64,000 nucleotides of DNA from Muscardinus avellanarius (lineage: Eukaryota > Chordata > Mammalia > Rodentia > Gliridae), in the NCBI GenBank assembly GCA_963383645.1, contig OY726578.1:20786592-20850591 (forward strand), in the 5' to 3' direction. Shown one piece after another: positions 1 through 9,765 of this stretch. Within the stretch, counting starts at the first letter, position 1. The number at the start of each line of letters is the position of its first letter. A program made the translations under genes and the position numbers. The notes under the pieces were generated by a model, which did not search any database, was not told the DNA's origin, and was given only the letters and a program-made list of their open reading frames with translations.

Positions 1-321
1 TCCGCGCACGCACTGCCGCAGCCTGCTGGGTGCCGCTCACCCTTGTTTTGATTTGTTTCGTAATGTAATTTCCCACCATAGATAAACAGGGCTGTTGTTC
101 CGAGGCTGGTTCTCGTAAGAATTAAGATTCGGTCCCGCCTTGACTCAGAGTCGCTTTGTCAAAACAGCTGTACTTTAAATTTAGCCACGCCAGTGTTATT
201 TAGTCAGAGTTATTTTGGCTTTGCGATGCAAAGCAAAGGAGGGCCTGCTATTATTTTGAACTTGCTGTATCCCAGCCACTGTACCCAGCGCTTAAAAGTG
301 TATTTCCCCACATAATCCCTT
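1..321. other. Unannotated flank
   Basis: Mixed-composition sequence ahead of the CTTT array. No gene, SINE or recognisable transposon was seen. Confidence 0.5.
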
Positions 322-329
322 CTTTTCTC

Positions 330-379
<50 letters not shown>

Positions 380-405
380 CTTTTCTTCCTTCCTTTCTTT
401 CTTTC
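322..405. repeat. (CTTT)n microsatellite
   Basis: A run of CTTT units with some CCTT variants. It joins a short TG run (406-420) and then the purine tract, so the whole 322-635 block is a compound simple repeat. Confidence 0.9.
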
Positions 406-416
406 TGTGTCTGTGT

Positions 417-635
417 GTGAGAGAGAGAAGGAGGAGGAGGAAGAGGAGGAAGAGGAAGAGGGGGATAAAAAGAAGTAGGAGGAAGAGGAGGAGGAGGAGG
501 AAGAGGTGGAGGAGGAGGAAGAGGGGGAGGAAAAAGAAGAAGGAGGAGGAAGAGGAAAAGGAGGAGGAAGAGGTGGTGGTGGTGGTGGTGGTGGAGGAGG
601 AGGAGGAGGAGAAGGAGGAGGAGGAGGAGGAGGAG
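417..635. repeat. Purine tract, (GGA/GAA)n
   Basis: About 220 bp of almost pure G/A on the plus strand, made of GGA, GAA and a GGT stretch near 570-593. It abuts the tail of an antisense SINE, so it probably grew from the SINE A-rich tail. Open frames across it are low-complexity artefacts. Confidence 0.9.
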
Positions 636-831
636 GGACACTAGGAATTGAACCCCTGACATTCTAATTCTGTGCTATACCCCCACCCCAATTCTACTTT
701 TTATTTTGAAACAGGGTCTCCCTAGGTTGCTGAGGGTCCTGCTAAGTTGCTGAGCCTGGCCTTGATCCAGCGATCCTGCTGCCTCAGCCTCCCAAGTCCT
801 GGGATGACAGGCATGCCCCACCACACCTGAC
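636..831 (-). mobile_element. B1-ID composite SINE, old
   Basis: Reads antisense: GGAATTGAACCCCTGACATT (ID half), AAACAGGGTCTCCCTAGGTTG (B1 half) and a diverged CCACCACACCTGACT end. Confidence 0.85.
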
Positions 832-835
832 TTGA

Positions 836-1170
836 ATTCTTGTCACCTGGCGGTTGCTGTGGTTTTAGATGGGGAAGCAGAAGCTTCTGGAAAAGAGAAG
901 CGATTTGCCCAAGGTCTCTTACAGGAGTCGGGTCAGAAGCTCAGGCTCCGGGAATCCCAGTCCCTCATTGCTCGTTGGTCCCTCCCGAGGCATCTCCCCG
1001 TGGCCGGCACTGGAGAGTCCGGGCTGAACAAGTTGGTCACACTTCTGCCTTGACGGAGCTTTTAGAACCCTTTTACCAGGATCCCATTATGCGTGGGAAA
1101 TGCCCATCGCCTCTCATTTGCCAAGCACTTTAAAGTTTACAAAATGCGCGCACGCCCGTTATCTCATTGT
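836..1170. repeat. MIR-like fragments
   Basis: Two stretches resemble MIR: GCGATTTGCCCAAGGTCTC at about 900 and GCCAAGCACTTTAAAGTTTAC with GTTATCTCATT at about 1120-1167. Both are diverged; the boundaries are uncertain. Confidence 0.5.
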
Positions 1171-1372
1171 GAATAGATTGACTCACTCCCCGGCGCTTAG
1201 ACAAATGGCAAGTGGGACCCGGGGCCCTGGAGCGGCGTCGTTGAAAGGGCATTCTCTTCCACTCCATCTTCCCCCAGCCGGAGGCTCCTGCCAGGATGCT
1301 CCGAGCAATTGCATTCAAATTAAATCGCTGCCCTTCCTTCCTTCACGTGGCTCTTGGCTGTCTATTTTTTAT

Positions 1373-2160
1373 TTTTAAATTTAATTTTATTTTATCGTTG
1401 CACTACAGTCACCCATCGTAATTTGGATCATGTTGACAATGGCATATATTCACACAGTCCTCGGTCCCCCTCCCCTTTTCTCTCCCTCCCCAGACTGTGT
1501 CTAGGTTAACAATGTTATATTCACATGTATGCTCATATTCAAATGTAGCTTTTCCATTAATTAACCTCAGCTTTCTTCCTCCCCTGACTTTGCTGAGGCT
1601 TTCCCTCTATTATCTGAAGTTCCTCTGGTACCCTAATAGTCCCTAGCTTGAGCATATTAAAGAAAACATATGTCCGACGTCTTTCCATGCTTGGCTGATC
1701 TCACTTAACTCAATGTTCTCCAGGTCTTTCCATCTTCTTGCGAATGACATGATTTTGTTCTTCTTTATTGCTGAGTAGAATTCCACTGTGTGAACTTCCC
1801 ACAATTTTTCAATACATTCATCTATTTTTTTTGTGTGTGTGGTACTGGGGTTCCTGGAAGCCCTCGTACCTCGGGCTACACTCCCAGACCTATTTTATAC
1901 TTTTTTATTTTTGGAAACAGGGTCTCTTAAGCCAGCGCGGCTGGCTTCGAACCTGCGCGATCCTCCTGTCTCCGCCTCCCAAGCGCGGGGATTCCAAGCG
2001 TGCGCCACCACGCCCGGCCTCCATTCATCTATCGATGGAGACCTAGGTTGGTTCCATATTTTGGCTACTGTAAATTGTGCTGCTGTGAACACGGGTATGC
2101 GGATGTTACTGTAGTTCTCTGGCTTCAACCCCTTTGGAAAGATACCTTTTGTGCTGTTCT
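1373..2160 (-). mobile_element. LINE-1 3' end, interrupted by a SINE
   Basis: Reads as the reverse complement of a sciurid-type L1 3' region: T-rich start (polyA), TGATCTCACTTAACTC, CTTCTTTATTGCTGAGTAGA, CCTAGGTTGGTTCCATATTT and AATTGTGCTGCTGTGAACAC. A younger SINE splits it at 1826-2021. No ORF remains. Confidence 0.85.
1826..2021 (-). mobile_element. B1-ID SINE, young subfamily, nested in L1
   Basis: Full-length antisense copy with the young-subfamily marks GGTTCCTGGAAGCCC and CAGCGCGGCTGGCTTCGAAC. It is flanked by the 11-bp target-site duplication CATTCATCTAT (1815-1825 and 2022-2032), which interrupts the L1 text exactly. Confidence 0.95.
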
Positions 2161-2340
2161 TAAGCTGCTCCTTGGGTCTCCAGACCTGCGGCCTCTGTTC
2201 CTCACTGCTCAGCAAATGTGTGCCTTTCCCTGTGTAAGGCATTTGGAGACACCTTGGGAAGACACAGGGTGAAGTTTAACAGCCAGTGGGGCAGCCCCTA
2301 GCTCAATCCCCACCTCCACTTCTCTACCACATCTCTATCC

Positions 2341-2379
<39 letters not shown>

Positions 2380-4045
2380 CTGTCATAATTTTATCTATTT
2401 ATCCCTGTAAGGCACGAGAAAGAGGTGAGTTTTGTTTTGTTTTGTTTTTGCCTCGGGGTAGTAGGGAGCTACAGCATGGCATATTCCAGCGAGGAGGGAG
2501 TCTGGCAGATTCTGCACCACTTTCATTTCTGCTAACAGAAAGAGCCTGCAGGCAGCCAACAGAAGCCACCATGTGTATTCTCGCGCTGTCCCCGAGAATT
2601 CCTCCAAAGGTCTTTCCACCCCGGCCATTAGTAATGCTAACAATGGTGACGATGAGAAAGATCCCGAGAGCACTGCTTGTAAATCTACACCTTGGTCTCG
2701 TGTTCTGGGGCTTCCCCGTACACTTATCTCATTGGCCTAGACTCCGGGGGGCTCTCTGGTGTGTGCCCCAAGACTTTACCGCACAGTCCTCCAGCGCGGG
2801 TGTATTCCAAACTTCTGCTACGTGCCAGGAAAGAGTTTCTGTTCTTGTGGGTTTGCCGATTAGAGTGAAACAGGGACCGGGCAGATCAGTACCTAAAGTC
2901 CAGCTGCTGATGCTGGCCATGAATAAAGCAAACACGTGTGGGGTAGAAAGAGACCAGAGGAGTCTACTTTAGACTGTGAGCAGGGAGGGCATTGACACCC
3001 ATATCTGCAGCTCAAGAAGGAGCCAGCCACGTGAACCTCACCCGGAAGAGCATGCAGGCACCGGGAACAGCATGGGCAAAGACTCAGAGGTGGGAAAGAC
3101 ACTGGCCGGCAGCCAGCCACCAAAACACGGACGGCTCACGGTGTTGGGTGTCAAGGGGCGGGCGGATCAGGGTTGGAGCATCGCCCGGCAATGGAAACGG
3201 ATGCAGGTCACGATACGTTAAAATCCCTAGACATTCCAGAGGGTGGAAGTAGCCCGGTGAGCACAATTCTAATACTGTGTTTTATTTAACCTAACTAGAC
3301 AAAGTCATTTGGGTTGCAAGTTGCGATCTAAATTAAATTACCGAGGAGAGATTTTTACACGTTTTATGCTATCAATGTCTACATCATCTGGCACGCATTT
3401 TATGGCGACTATGCATCTCAATTGTGGAGTAATACACCGTAAGCTCTGGTAGGCCTGCATGGCTAGTGGCTACGGTACTGAGCTCGGCGAGGAGAGGGGT
3501 GGTGGTGATCATACTCGGGGACCCTGGAGGCATTTCTGCCCTCTTTGACCCAGGCCTTTCAAGGGTCGGGCCATTTTTTAGTCCCCTTAGACACACACGT
3601 GTGTACACACACACAGTACACACAGGCCAATAGAATGAAGGAGTAGTGTTGCTGAGTCGTTCCCAAGGCCTGGCCTCAGCGTTTGCCTGCAGCTGGACTC
3701 GGCTGCCATGTTGGGAGGAAGCTCAAGCAGTCACGTGAAGAGGATCATGTGGAGGACAACCCGGACCCCAGCCAGCGGCCCCGTCGACCGCCCAGACATC
3801 ATGTGAGTGACGTCATTTGGGATCTTCCTTGTGCCCCAGCCCATAATATTCAAAGCAGAACACATACACAGCCAGCCCCGAGCATTTGGAGAAATACCAT
3901 ACTGTCTTAAGCTTTTAAGTTTGAGGGGTGGTTTGTTTCATAGCAATTGATAATTTAAAGCAATGGTAAAGATTTTTATTTTTACTTGGAGTTGAGATGG
4001 GGAGCTGCGGAAGTCTTTAGAACATGGAATAAGTTGGTCTGACTT
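2160..4045. other. Mostly unique sequence, no gene recognised
   Basis: Contains a (TG)n microsatellite at about 2344-2376. Several short open frames lack splice sites or similarity to anything I know. A stretch at 3250-3420 is AT-rich and non-repetitive. Confidence 0.5.
2344..2376. repeat. (TG)n microsatellite
   Basis: About 16 uninterrupted TG units. Confidence 0.95.
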
Positions 4046-4241
4046 TGTTTGTGGTACTAGGGATTGAACCTAGGGGCATTCTACTTCTGAGCTACATCTC
4101 CGGTTCTTTTAATTTTTTATTTTGAAACAGCTTCTTGCTAGGTGGCTGAAGGTCTCACCAAGTTGCTGAACCTAGTCTCCAATCTGCCCTCCTCCTATCT
4201 CAGCCTCCCAACTACTGAGGTTACAGACATGTGCCAGCCCC
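4046..4241 (-). mobile_element. B1-ID SINE, diverged
   Basis: Antisense: GGTACTAGGGATTGAACCTA, TTTTGAAACAGCTTCTTGCT, CAGCCTCCCAACTACTGAGG. An additional diverged antisense ID-like piece follows at about 4255-4321. Confidence 0.85.
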
Positions 4242-4321
4242 AGTGTTTGTGAATTTGGGGAGTGGATGTTGGGTATCAATCCAGGGCCTCACACGTACAC
4301 TGAGCCACATCCTCAGCCCCC

Positions 4322-5040
4322 TGGCTTTATTTTTAAGAAGATTGTTCTACTGGGCAACAAATAGACAGCGGGACGAGAGTAGATATGTGAGTCCATGTGA
4401 GGCATGATCACAAAATAAATTCAGGTGAGAGACATGGGTTGCGCTAACGGGGCCGGCAGAGGTGGGATGGAGAGAGATGATCTCTCTGAGGATATTTTTA
4501 GGGTTGAGTCAAATGAGCTTCTGACAGATTGGCTGAAGGAGGTGACAGGGAAGGTGGGGTTGAGGACGCAGGTAGGCGTGCTGGGAAAGAGCCCCCAGAG
4601 CAGCCCCAGGCTTCCCGCCGGCCCCGGCACCCTGCTCCACAATTCTGAGAGTTAGTGCAAGTTAGAAGCTGCAATACCTCCTCTCCCTAGAGACCACTGC
4701 TTACTAAGAACATTTTCCCAGGCTCAGTGAGCACAGGGCAGCCAGGGCGTAAAGTGGGCAAGCATGAATAATTTAGCAAATATCTTAAGGTTTTCTGACA
4801 GTGGCTACATATTAGTGGTTGCATAAAACCTGCTCCCCTGCACCCAGCCCCTCACAGATGTTAGAACATCACCGCCGTGCTCATAATCACAAACCGATAT
4901 TTAGTAAAACTAGAAGCATAGACATTACTAGGTGGAATGACTGCCTAACAGCGATGATGATGTGGGCTATTTATTTAGTTAGTTAGTTGGAGGAGAGTCT
5001 CTGCTTTCACCCAAGGAGAAGCCAACGACCTGCCAGCTGA
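4322..5040. other. No recognised feature
   Basis: Moderate-GC unique sequence. Overlapping ORFs at 4421-4655 on both strands have no supporting motif. Confidence 0.4.
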
Positions 5041-5044
5041 GAGC

Positions 5045-6600
5045 AGAGCTAACATACTGTATCAGTTATTTATTGCTGAAATAATGCTGAATAACAAACA
5101 CACACGAAAGCCCAGTGGTGTGGCATGGTAAATATTTGTTGCCTTCCTGCCTGGAGTGATGGGTTGGGTTGTTTGGCTTTGCTCTGCTGGCCTTGGCCGG
5201 GCTCCTTAGCCTGGCTGTGTGTGCCAGGCTTGAAGCTGCCCCGCTTGTGTTTTGCTTCAAAAAGAGTTTTAAGTTCAGCTGCATGGGTTGCAGTTGACAG
5301 CCTCCAGCTGCTGGTACCTTCAGACTCTCCCCTGGCTTTTCAAGCCAAGATTATATATTTGGAAAGCAGCCCTCAGATAATGACTACATGCAGCAGGGAC
5401 CAGAGCCTGGCCATGTCTGCCCCGTGCTGAGCTCCTATCAAGGGAAATCTGGGCTCCATCGCTCCCCTTTGGGTTAGGTAGAGACTTTGACAGATATAGA
5501 TAGACCATGACCTTTGGTTCCTGACCAATCCTTTCTATAACAAAAACTAAAGCTTTCCCCTCCCCAATTCTACAGCCTTCTTTTTTTTTTCCACAGGTGT
5601 ACCCTCAATAAATATCTTACATTCCTAACTTCACTGATGCCTCTGATTCTTAGACAATGCAGCCAACACTCCGGGGGTTGGGCTGGCAACCAGCCAGTCT
5701 TGGGTGGCCTGGGCTAGATGATGGGGGTGAGCTGGCTGTGCACCATGCCACTCTCATCTAACTTGTAAGCTCAGGTGTGTTCCCCTGATGGCAGCAGAGA
5801 CCCAGAGAGCAAGCTCTCTCAAGACTTAGGCTTGGGACTCGTGCACTCTGTCTTCTTCTGTTTTAATCAGCTCTTCATTATCGAGACCAAAGCGCCTGAC
5901 AAGGACAACTTAGAGGGAGAATTATGTGGCTCATGGTTCAAGAGGTTCAGTCCATGGTTGGCTGGCTCCAAGACAGAAAAAACCATTGTGGCAGGTGTTG
6001 GGGAGAGCTGCTTGGCTCATGACAGCCCATAGGGGGGAGAGAGCAGGAGGAGGAGGAGGAGGGGGAGGAGAAGAAGGAGAAGAAGGAGAAGAAGAAGAAG
6101 AAGAAGAAGAAGAAGAAGAAGAAGAAGAGGAGGAGGAGGAGGAGGAGGAGGAGGAGGAGGAGGAAGAGGAGGAGGAGGAGGAGAATGAGGGGAACAAGGA
6201 GAACAAGGAGAAGAGAAGCAGAAGGAAGAGGAGAACAAGAACAAGGAGAAGAAGAAAAAGAGGAGGAGGAGAAGAGGAGGAGGAAGAAGAGGAGAAGGAG
6301 GATACCAAGAATGAGAAGGAGAAGGAGAAGGAAGAGGAGGAGGAGGAAGAGGAGGAGAAGAAAAGGAGGAGGAGGAGGAGAAATGGTCAATACAGTTCTC
6401 AAGGCCATGCCCTCATGACCTTCCTCCAACCATATCCTACCCACTGCCTATGGTCACCACCTCATAGTCCAACTTATTAATCCATTAAGTGGATTAGAGT
6501 CCTCACGGGTCAATTCTTTCACCTCTGAACATTGGTACATCACCAACACATGTGCTCTTCCGGGGACAGCCCAGATCAAAACCATGACATCTTCTTCATT
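5045..6600. repeat. Degraded interspersed repeats split by a purine tract
   Basis: CAGTTATTTATTGCTGAAAT at about 5060 and GGTTCAGTCCATGGTTGGCT at about 5945, with ACTTATTAATCCATTAAGTG at about 6470, are wordings I know from old mammalian transposon or LTR remnants. The CAATAAATATCTTACATTCC at about 5606 looks like an LTR end. The family cannot be fixed by eye. Confidence 0.4.
6040..6390. repeat. Purine tract, (GAA/GGA)n
   Basis: About 350 bp of nearly pure purine on the plus strand: a clean (GAA)n core near 6085-6127, then (GGA)n, then mixed units. It interrupts an old interspersed repeat. The Glu/Arg-rich and Ser/Leu-rich frames here are not genes. Confidence 0.95.
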
Positions 6601-6934
6601 CCGTTGACTGAAAAGTCACATGGGGAGGGAAGTTCTCTGCTTTTATTACACAGACTCTAAGGTCATGCAACAAAGCAAGTGCCCAAGAAGAAAGGGATTA
6701 CTGGGCCATTAGTAGAACTTTCCGTATGCACTGGATTTAGATAGAACAGCCCATGGAGGCACCTGCATTTTCTCTCCCTACAGATCTTTTCTCCATAAAC
6801 ATGGATGTTTTCATCTTACCCTGCCTCTGATGACTGTCCAAAGCCCTCTTCCCCCTGTGAAGACTTTCTGTCCACAGTTACCACGTCTCCCATGTCCTCT
6901 GGATTCTTTCTATCAGAATTTGGCATGCTGTTAG

Positions 6935-7360
6935 TAATGGGTTGGATTTAGAGCGCCCCCTATTCCTGATGGAAACAGGACAGGGCTTGATCACTGAGGA
7001 CCAGTCCCTGGGGCTTTGGCAGGGATATAAAGTCTCCTTCCCTTGGTCATTATCGCTGCTTCTGGTCTCCATGATGAGAGAGCAGAGCCCAGACCTCTTC
7101 CTCGCTCCGTGTCCCGCCGCCAATCCCTGAAGTCCACAGACTCGGCCTGACATCGATTGAAACTCTTAAACTACACAAACTGTGAGCAAATAGATGTTCC
7201 TTCCTCTAAGCAGTGTGGTCAGTTGTTTGGGATGATAGGAGTGAGAATGCTGATGGAGACGGTCAGTTGTTTGGGATGATAGGAGTGAGAATGTTGATGG
7301 AGACGGTCAGTTGTTTGGGATGATAGGAGTGAGAATGCTGATGGAGACACTGTTCAACTT
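6935..7360 (+). mobile_element. LTR-like element end with tandem copies
   Basis: Shows LTR-style wording on the plus strand: a GGGATATAAAGTCTCC TATA-like region, then CTGTGAGCAAATAGATGTTC resembling an LTR polyA region. Its last part is the three-copy 44-bp repeat at 7217-7348. Probably MaLR-related, by eye. No coding sequence is present. Confidence 0.5.
7217..7348 (+). repeat. 44-bp tandem repeat, three copies
   Basis: The unit starts GGTCAGTTGTTTGGGATGAT and repeats at 7217, 7261 and 7305. The copies differ by one base (AATGCTG versus AATGTTG). Confidence 0.97.
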
Positions 7361-8289
7361 CAGATTCCAAGGCAGATGTGCAGGGCTCCAGGAAGAGCGA
7401 CAGGCAGATGTTTGTAGACTGCAGAAGAAAATAAACGAGCAAAACACAGTAAGGAACCTAAATGAGAGTCATCCCTTGCTAAAACTGGAGATGATGTTTG
7501 TATCTACTTTACAGACTTGTTAAAGAGAATTAAAGAAGACATTCCCAGTTAGACATTTGATACAACTCTAGTTCTGTATGAATGATCATAGACCTAAAGC
7601 TAAAATCTAATGCAGGAAGCCGCTGGAAGAAAAACAGAATCTCTTAATGACCTTTTGGGTAAATGAAGATTTCTTAGTAAAGGTTAGGAAATTTCAATCA
7701 TAAAAGAAGAAAAAAACAAACAAACTGGAATTTACTCAAAATAAAAACACCTGCTTCTTCTAAATACATCTTTAAGAAAATAAATAAGCAAGCCATAGAC
7801 TGGATATTATGAAACATATATCTGACAAGAGACACGCACCCAGAACATATAAAGCGTAATAAAAAGATAGAAAAAATCCAATAAGAAGACTCAAACAGAT
7901 ACTTCATGCAAATAGCCAATCAACCCTTGAAAAAGTGCTCAGCATTATTAGAGAGATACCAATTAAGAGTGCAATGAAGTTCGGCGACATACCCATTGGA
8001 GGGCTTAAAATTAAAGCCCCAGTCCCAGAGACTACGGACATGATAAGGAGGAGTTGAAATAGCAAGTAGTATTGGGAAGCCTTTGGGCAATTTCTCAGGA
8101 AGTTAAACAAACATCTACCCTAAGCCCCAGTGACTCAATTCCTGGGTATTAATCCAAGAGATATAAGAGTAAATGTCTGTCAAAGGCCTTGCACACAAAT
8201 GTTCACAGAAGCTCTCCTTAGAACCGACTCCAAATCAGAAAGACTCTAAATATCCAACCACAGAAAAATAGTTCCAAAGGCTGTGGTCA

Positions 8290-8505
8290 TCCGGGCGTGG
8301 TGGCGCACGCCTGTCATCCCAGCATTCGGGAGGCTGAGACTGGAGGATCGCGGTTCGCGGACAGCCGCAGCTACTACTTAGTGAGGCTCTCGGCAACTCA
8401 GTGAGACCCTGTTTCAAAATGAAGAATAAAAAATAGGGCTGGAGGTGGAGCTCAGAGGTAGAACGATGCCCCTGGGTTCCATCCCCAGTACTGCAAAACA
8501 CAAAA
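8290..8505 (+). mobile_element. B1-ID SINE, older subfamily
   Basis: Full-length: CCGGGCGTGGTGGCGCACGC, AGTGAGACCCTGTTTCAAAA, AGAACGATGCCCCTGGGTTC. Inserted in the L1M fragment. Confidence 0.95.
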
Positions 8506-8782
8506 GGGTTGTGTTCTATTTAGACAACTAAATATTATTCGGCAACAACCACCAAAATATGAACAGCTGATTCATCCAGCAACTAGATGGATCTCAAGAA
8601 TGTTTTTATGTTTTTATGGGTGAGAGAAATGTGCCCCAGAAAGGTTACTTTGCGCGATCCCATTTGTATGAAAATCTCTGGGGCTACGAACAGGTGAGCG
8701 ATTATGCGGGGGACAGGAAAGATTCGACTGGGAAGGGGCACGAGGACACGAGGACATGTTCTGGATTGGTTGACAGTGGTCT

Positions 8783-8826
8783 GTCCTGACATCCTGTCCA
8801 GGATGTCAGGGACAGGATGTCAGGAC
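8783..8826. repeat. Perfect 17-bp inverted repeat
   Basis: GTCCTGACATCCTGTCC at 8783-8799 and its exact reverse complement at 8810-8826, with a 10-nt spacer (AGGATGTCAG) that itself repeats part of the arm. Confidence 0.95.
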
Positions 8827-8889
8827 TTCCCTGTGTACAAAGTAGACCTCAATAAAAAAGAACTATTATTATTCCTCTTGTCACTACTG

Positions 8890-9040
8890 CTTTTGTGCAC
8901 AAGACAGCATGATCTTACCGCATGATCTCTCGACTGTAAGCGCCGCAAAGGCAGGAACCTGAGCCTCTTAGCTGCTTCTTAACTCCGTGATGCACAGACA
9001 AGAGCCTGGTACACGATAGGTGCTCAATAAACACCTGTAA
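8890..9040 (+). repeat. MIR
   Basis: ACTGTAAGCGCCGCAAAGGC and GAGCCTGGTACACGATAGGTGCTCAATAAA match the MIR core and end. The young SINE at 9056 cuts its 3' end. Confidence 0.75.
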
Positions 9041-9055
9041 AAATTATAGGTGCTC

Positions 9056-9256
9056 GCTGGGCGTGGTGGCGCACGCTTGTCATCCCCGCGCTTGGGAGGC
9101 GGAGACAGGAGGATCGCGCAGGTTTGAAGCCAGCCGCCCTGGCTTAAGAGACCCTGTTTCCAAAAATTTAAAAATGTACATAATAGGTCTGAGAATGTAG
9201 CCCGGAGGTAGAAGGGCTTCCAGGAAACCCAGTACCACCAAGAAACAAAACCAAAC
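9056..9256 (+). mobile_element. B1-ID SINE, young subfamily
   Basis: Full-length sense copy (GTCATCCCCGCGCTTGGGAG...GGGCTTCCAGGAAACCC). It has a perfect 16-bp target-site duplication AAAATTATAGGTGCTC at 9040-9055 and 9257-9272. Confidence 0.97.
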
Positions 9257-9385
9257 AAAATTATAGGTGCTCAATAAACACCTATAATACAATGGATGCT
9301 CGTTAAATGCATATAATATACATATCACATAGACTTTAATTTTAAAAAGAAACATGAGTTGTTATTAATATTGTCATTATTATTA

Positions 9386-9570
9386 TTTTTGGTGGTACTG
9401 GGGTTCCCGGAAACCCTTCTACCTCCAGGCTACACTCCCAGACCGATTTTTATATTTTTATTTGGAAACAGGGTCTCTTAAGCCAGCGTGGCTGGCTCCG
9501 AACCTACGCCATCCTCCTGTCTCCGCCTCCCAAGCGCGGGGATTACAAGCGCACGCCACCACGCCCGGCT
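9386..9570 (-). mobile_element. B1-ID SINE, young subfamily
   Basis: Antisense copy with GGTTCCCGGAAACCC and CAGCGTGGCTGGCTCCGAAC. The flanks TTAATATTGTCATTATTAT and TTAATATTGCCATTATTAT form a near-perfect duplication. Confidence 0.93.
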
Positions 9571-9589
9571 TAATATTGCCATTATTATA

Positions 9590-9765
9590 TTTGTGTGCCA
9601 AGCAGCATGTTCTTGCCTCATAGTCGCTGGATTATAATTGCCACAAAAGCAGAAACCCCTCCCCCTCCTTGCTCCTTCTGGGCTCCATGAGCCTGAGAAG
9701 AGTCATGGGTGCCAGTTCAACATTTGTTGAATGAATCCACAAACGACCCAACGAATGGCTATTTG
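9590..9765 (+). repeat. MIR-like, similar to 8890-9040
   Basis: CAAGCAGCATGTTCTTGCCT and CAACATTTGTTGAATGAATC. It shares order and wording with the fragment 0.7 kb to the left. Confidence 0.55.

Larger units (their letters stand above)
7560..8860 (+). mobile_element. Old LINE-1 (L1M-like) 3' end with nested SINE
   Basis: Follows the ORF2-end and 3'UTR wording of ancient L1: CATGCAAATAGCCAATCAAC, AGTGCTCAGCATTATTAGAG, CACAAATGTTCACAGAAGCT, CAAATCAGAAAGACTC and TTCTGGATTGGTTGACAGTG. Frames are broken. A B1-ID SINE sits at 8290-8505. Confidence 0.8.

Noticed and set aside
5926..6480. Glu-rich 184-codon plus-strand frame and the Ser/Leu/Pro-rich minus frames
   Set aside because: Translation of a GAA/GGA simple repeat inside an old transposon.
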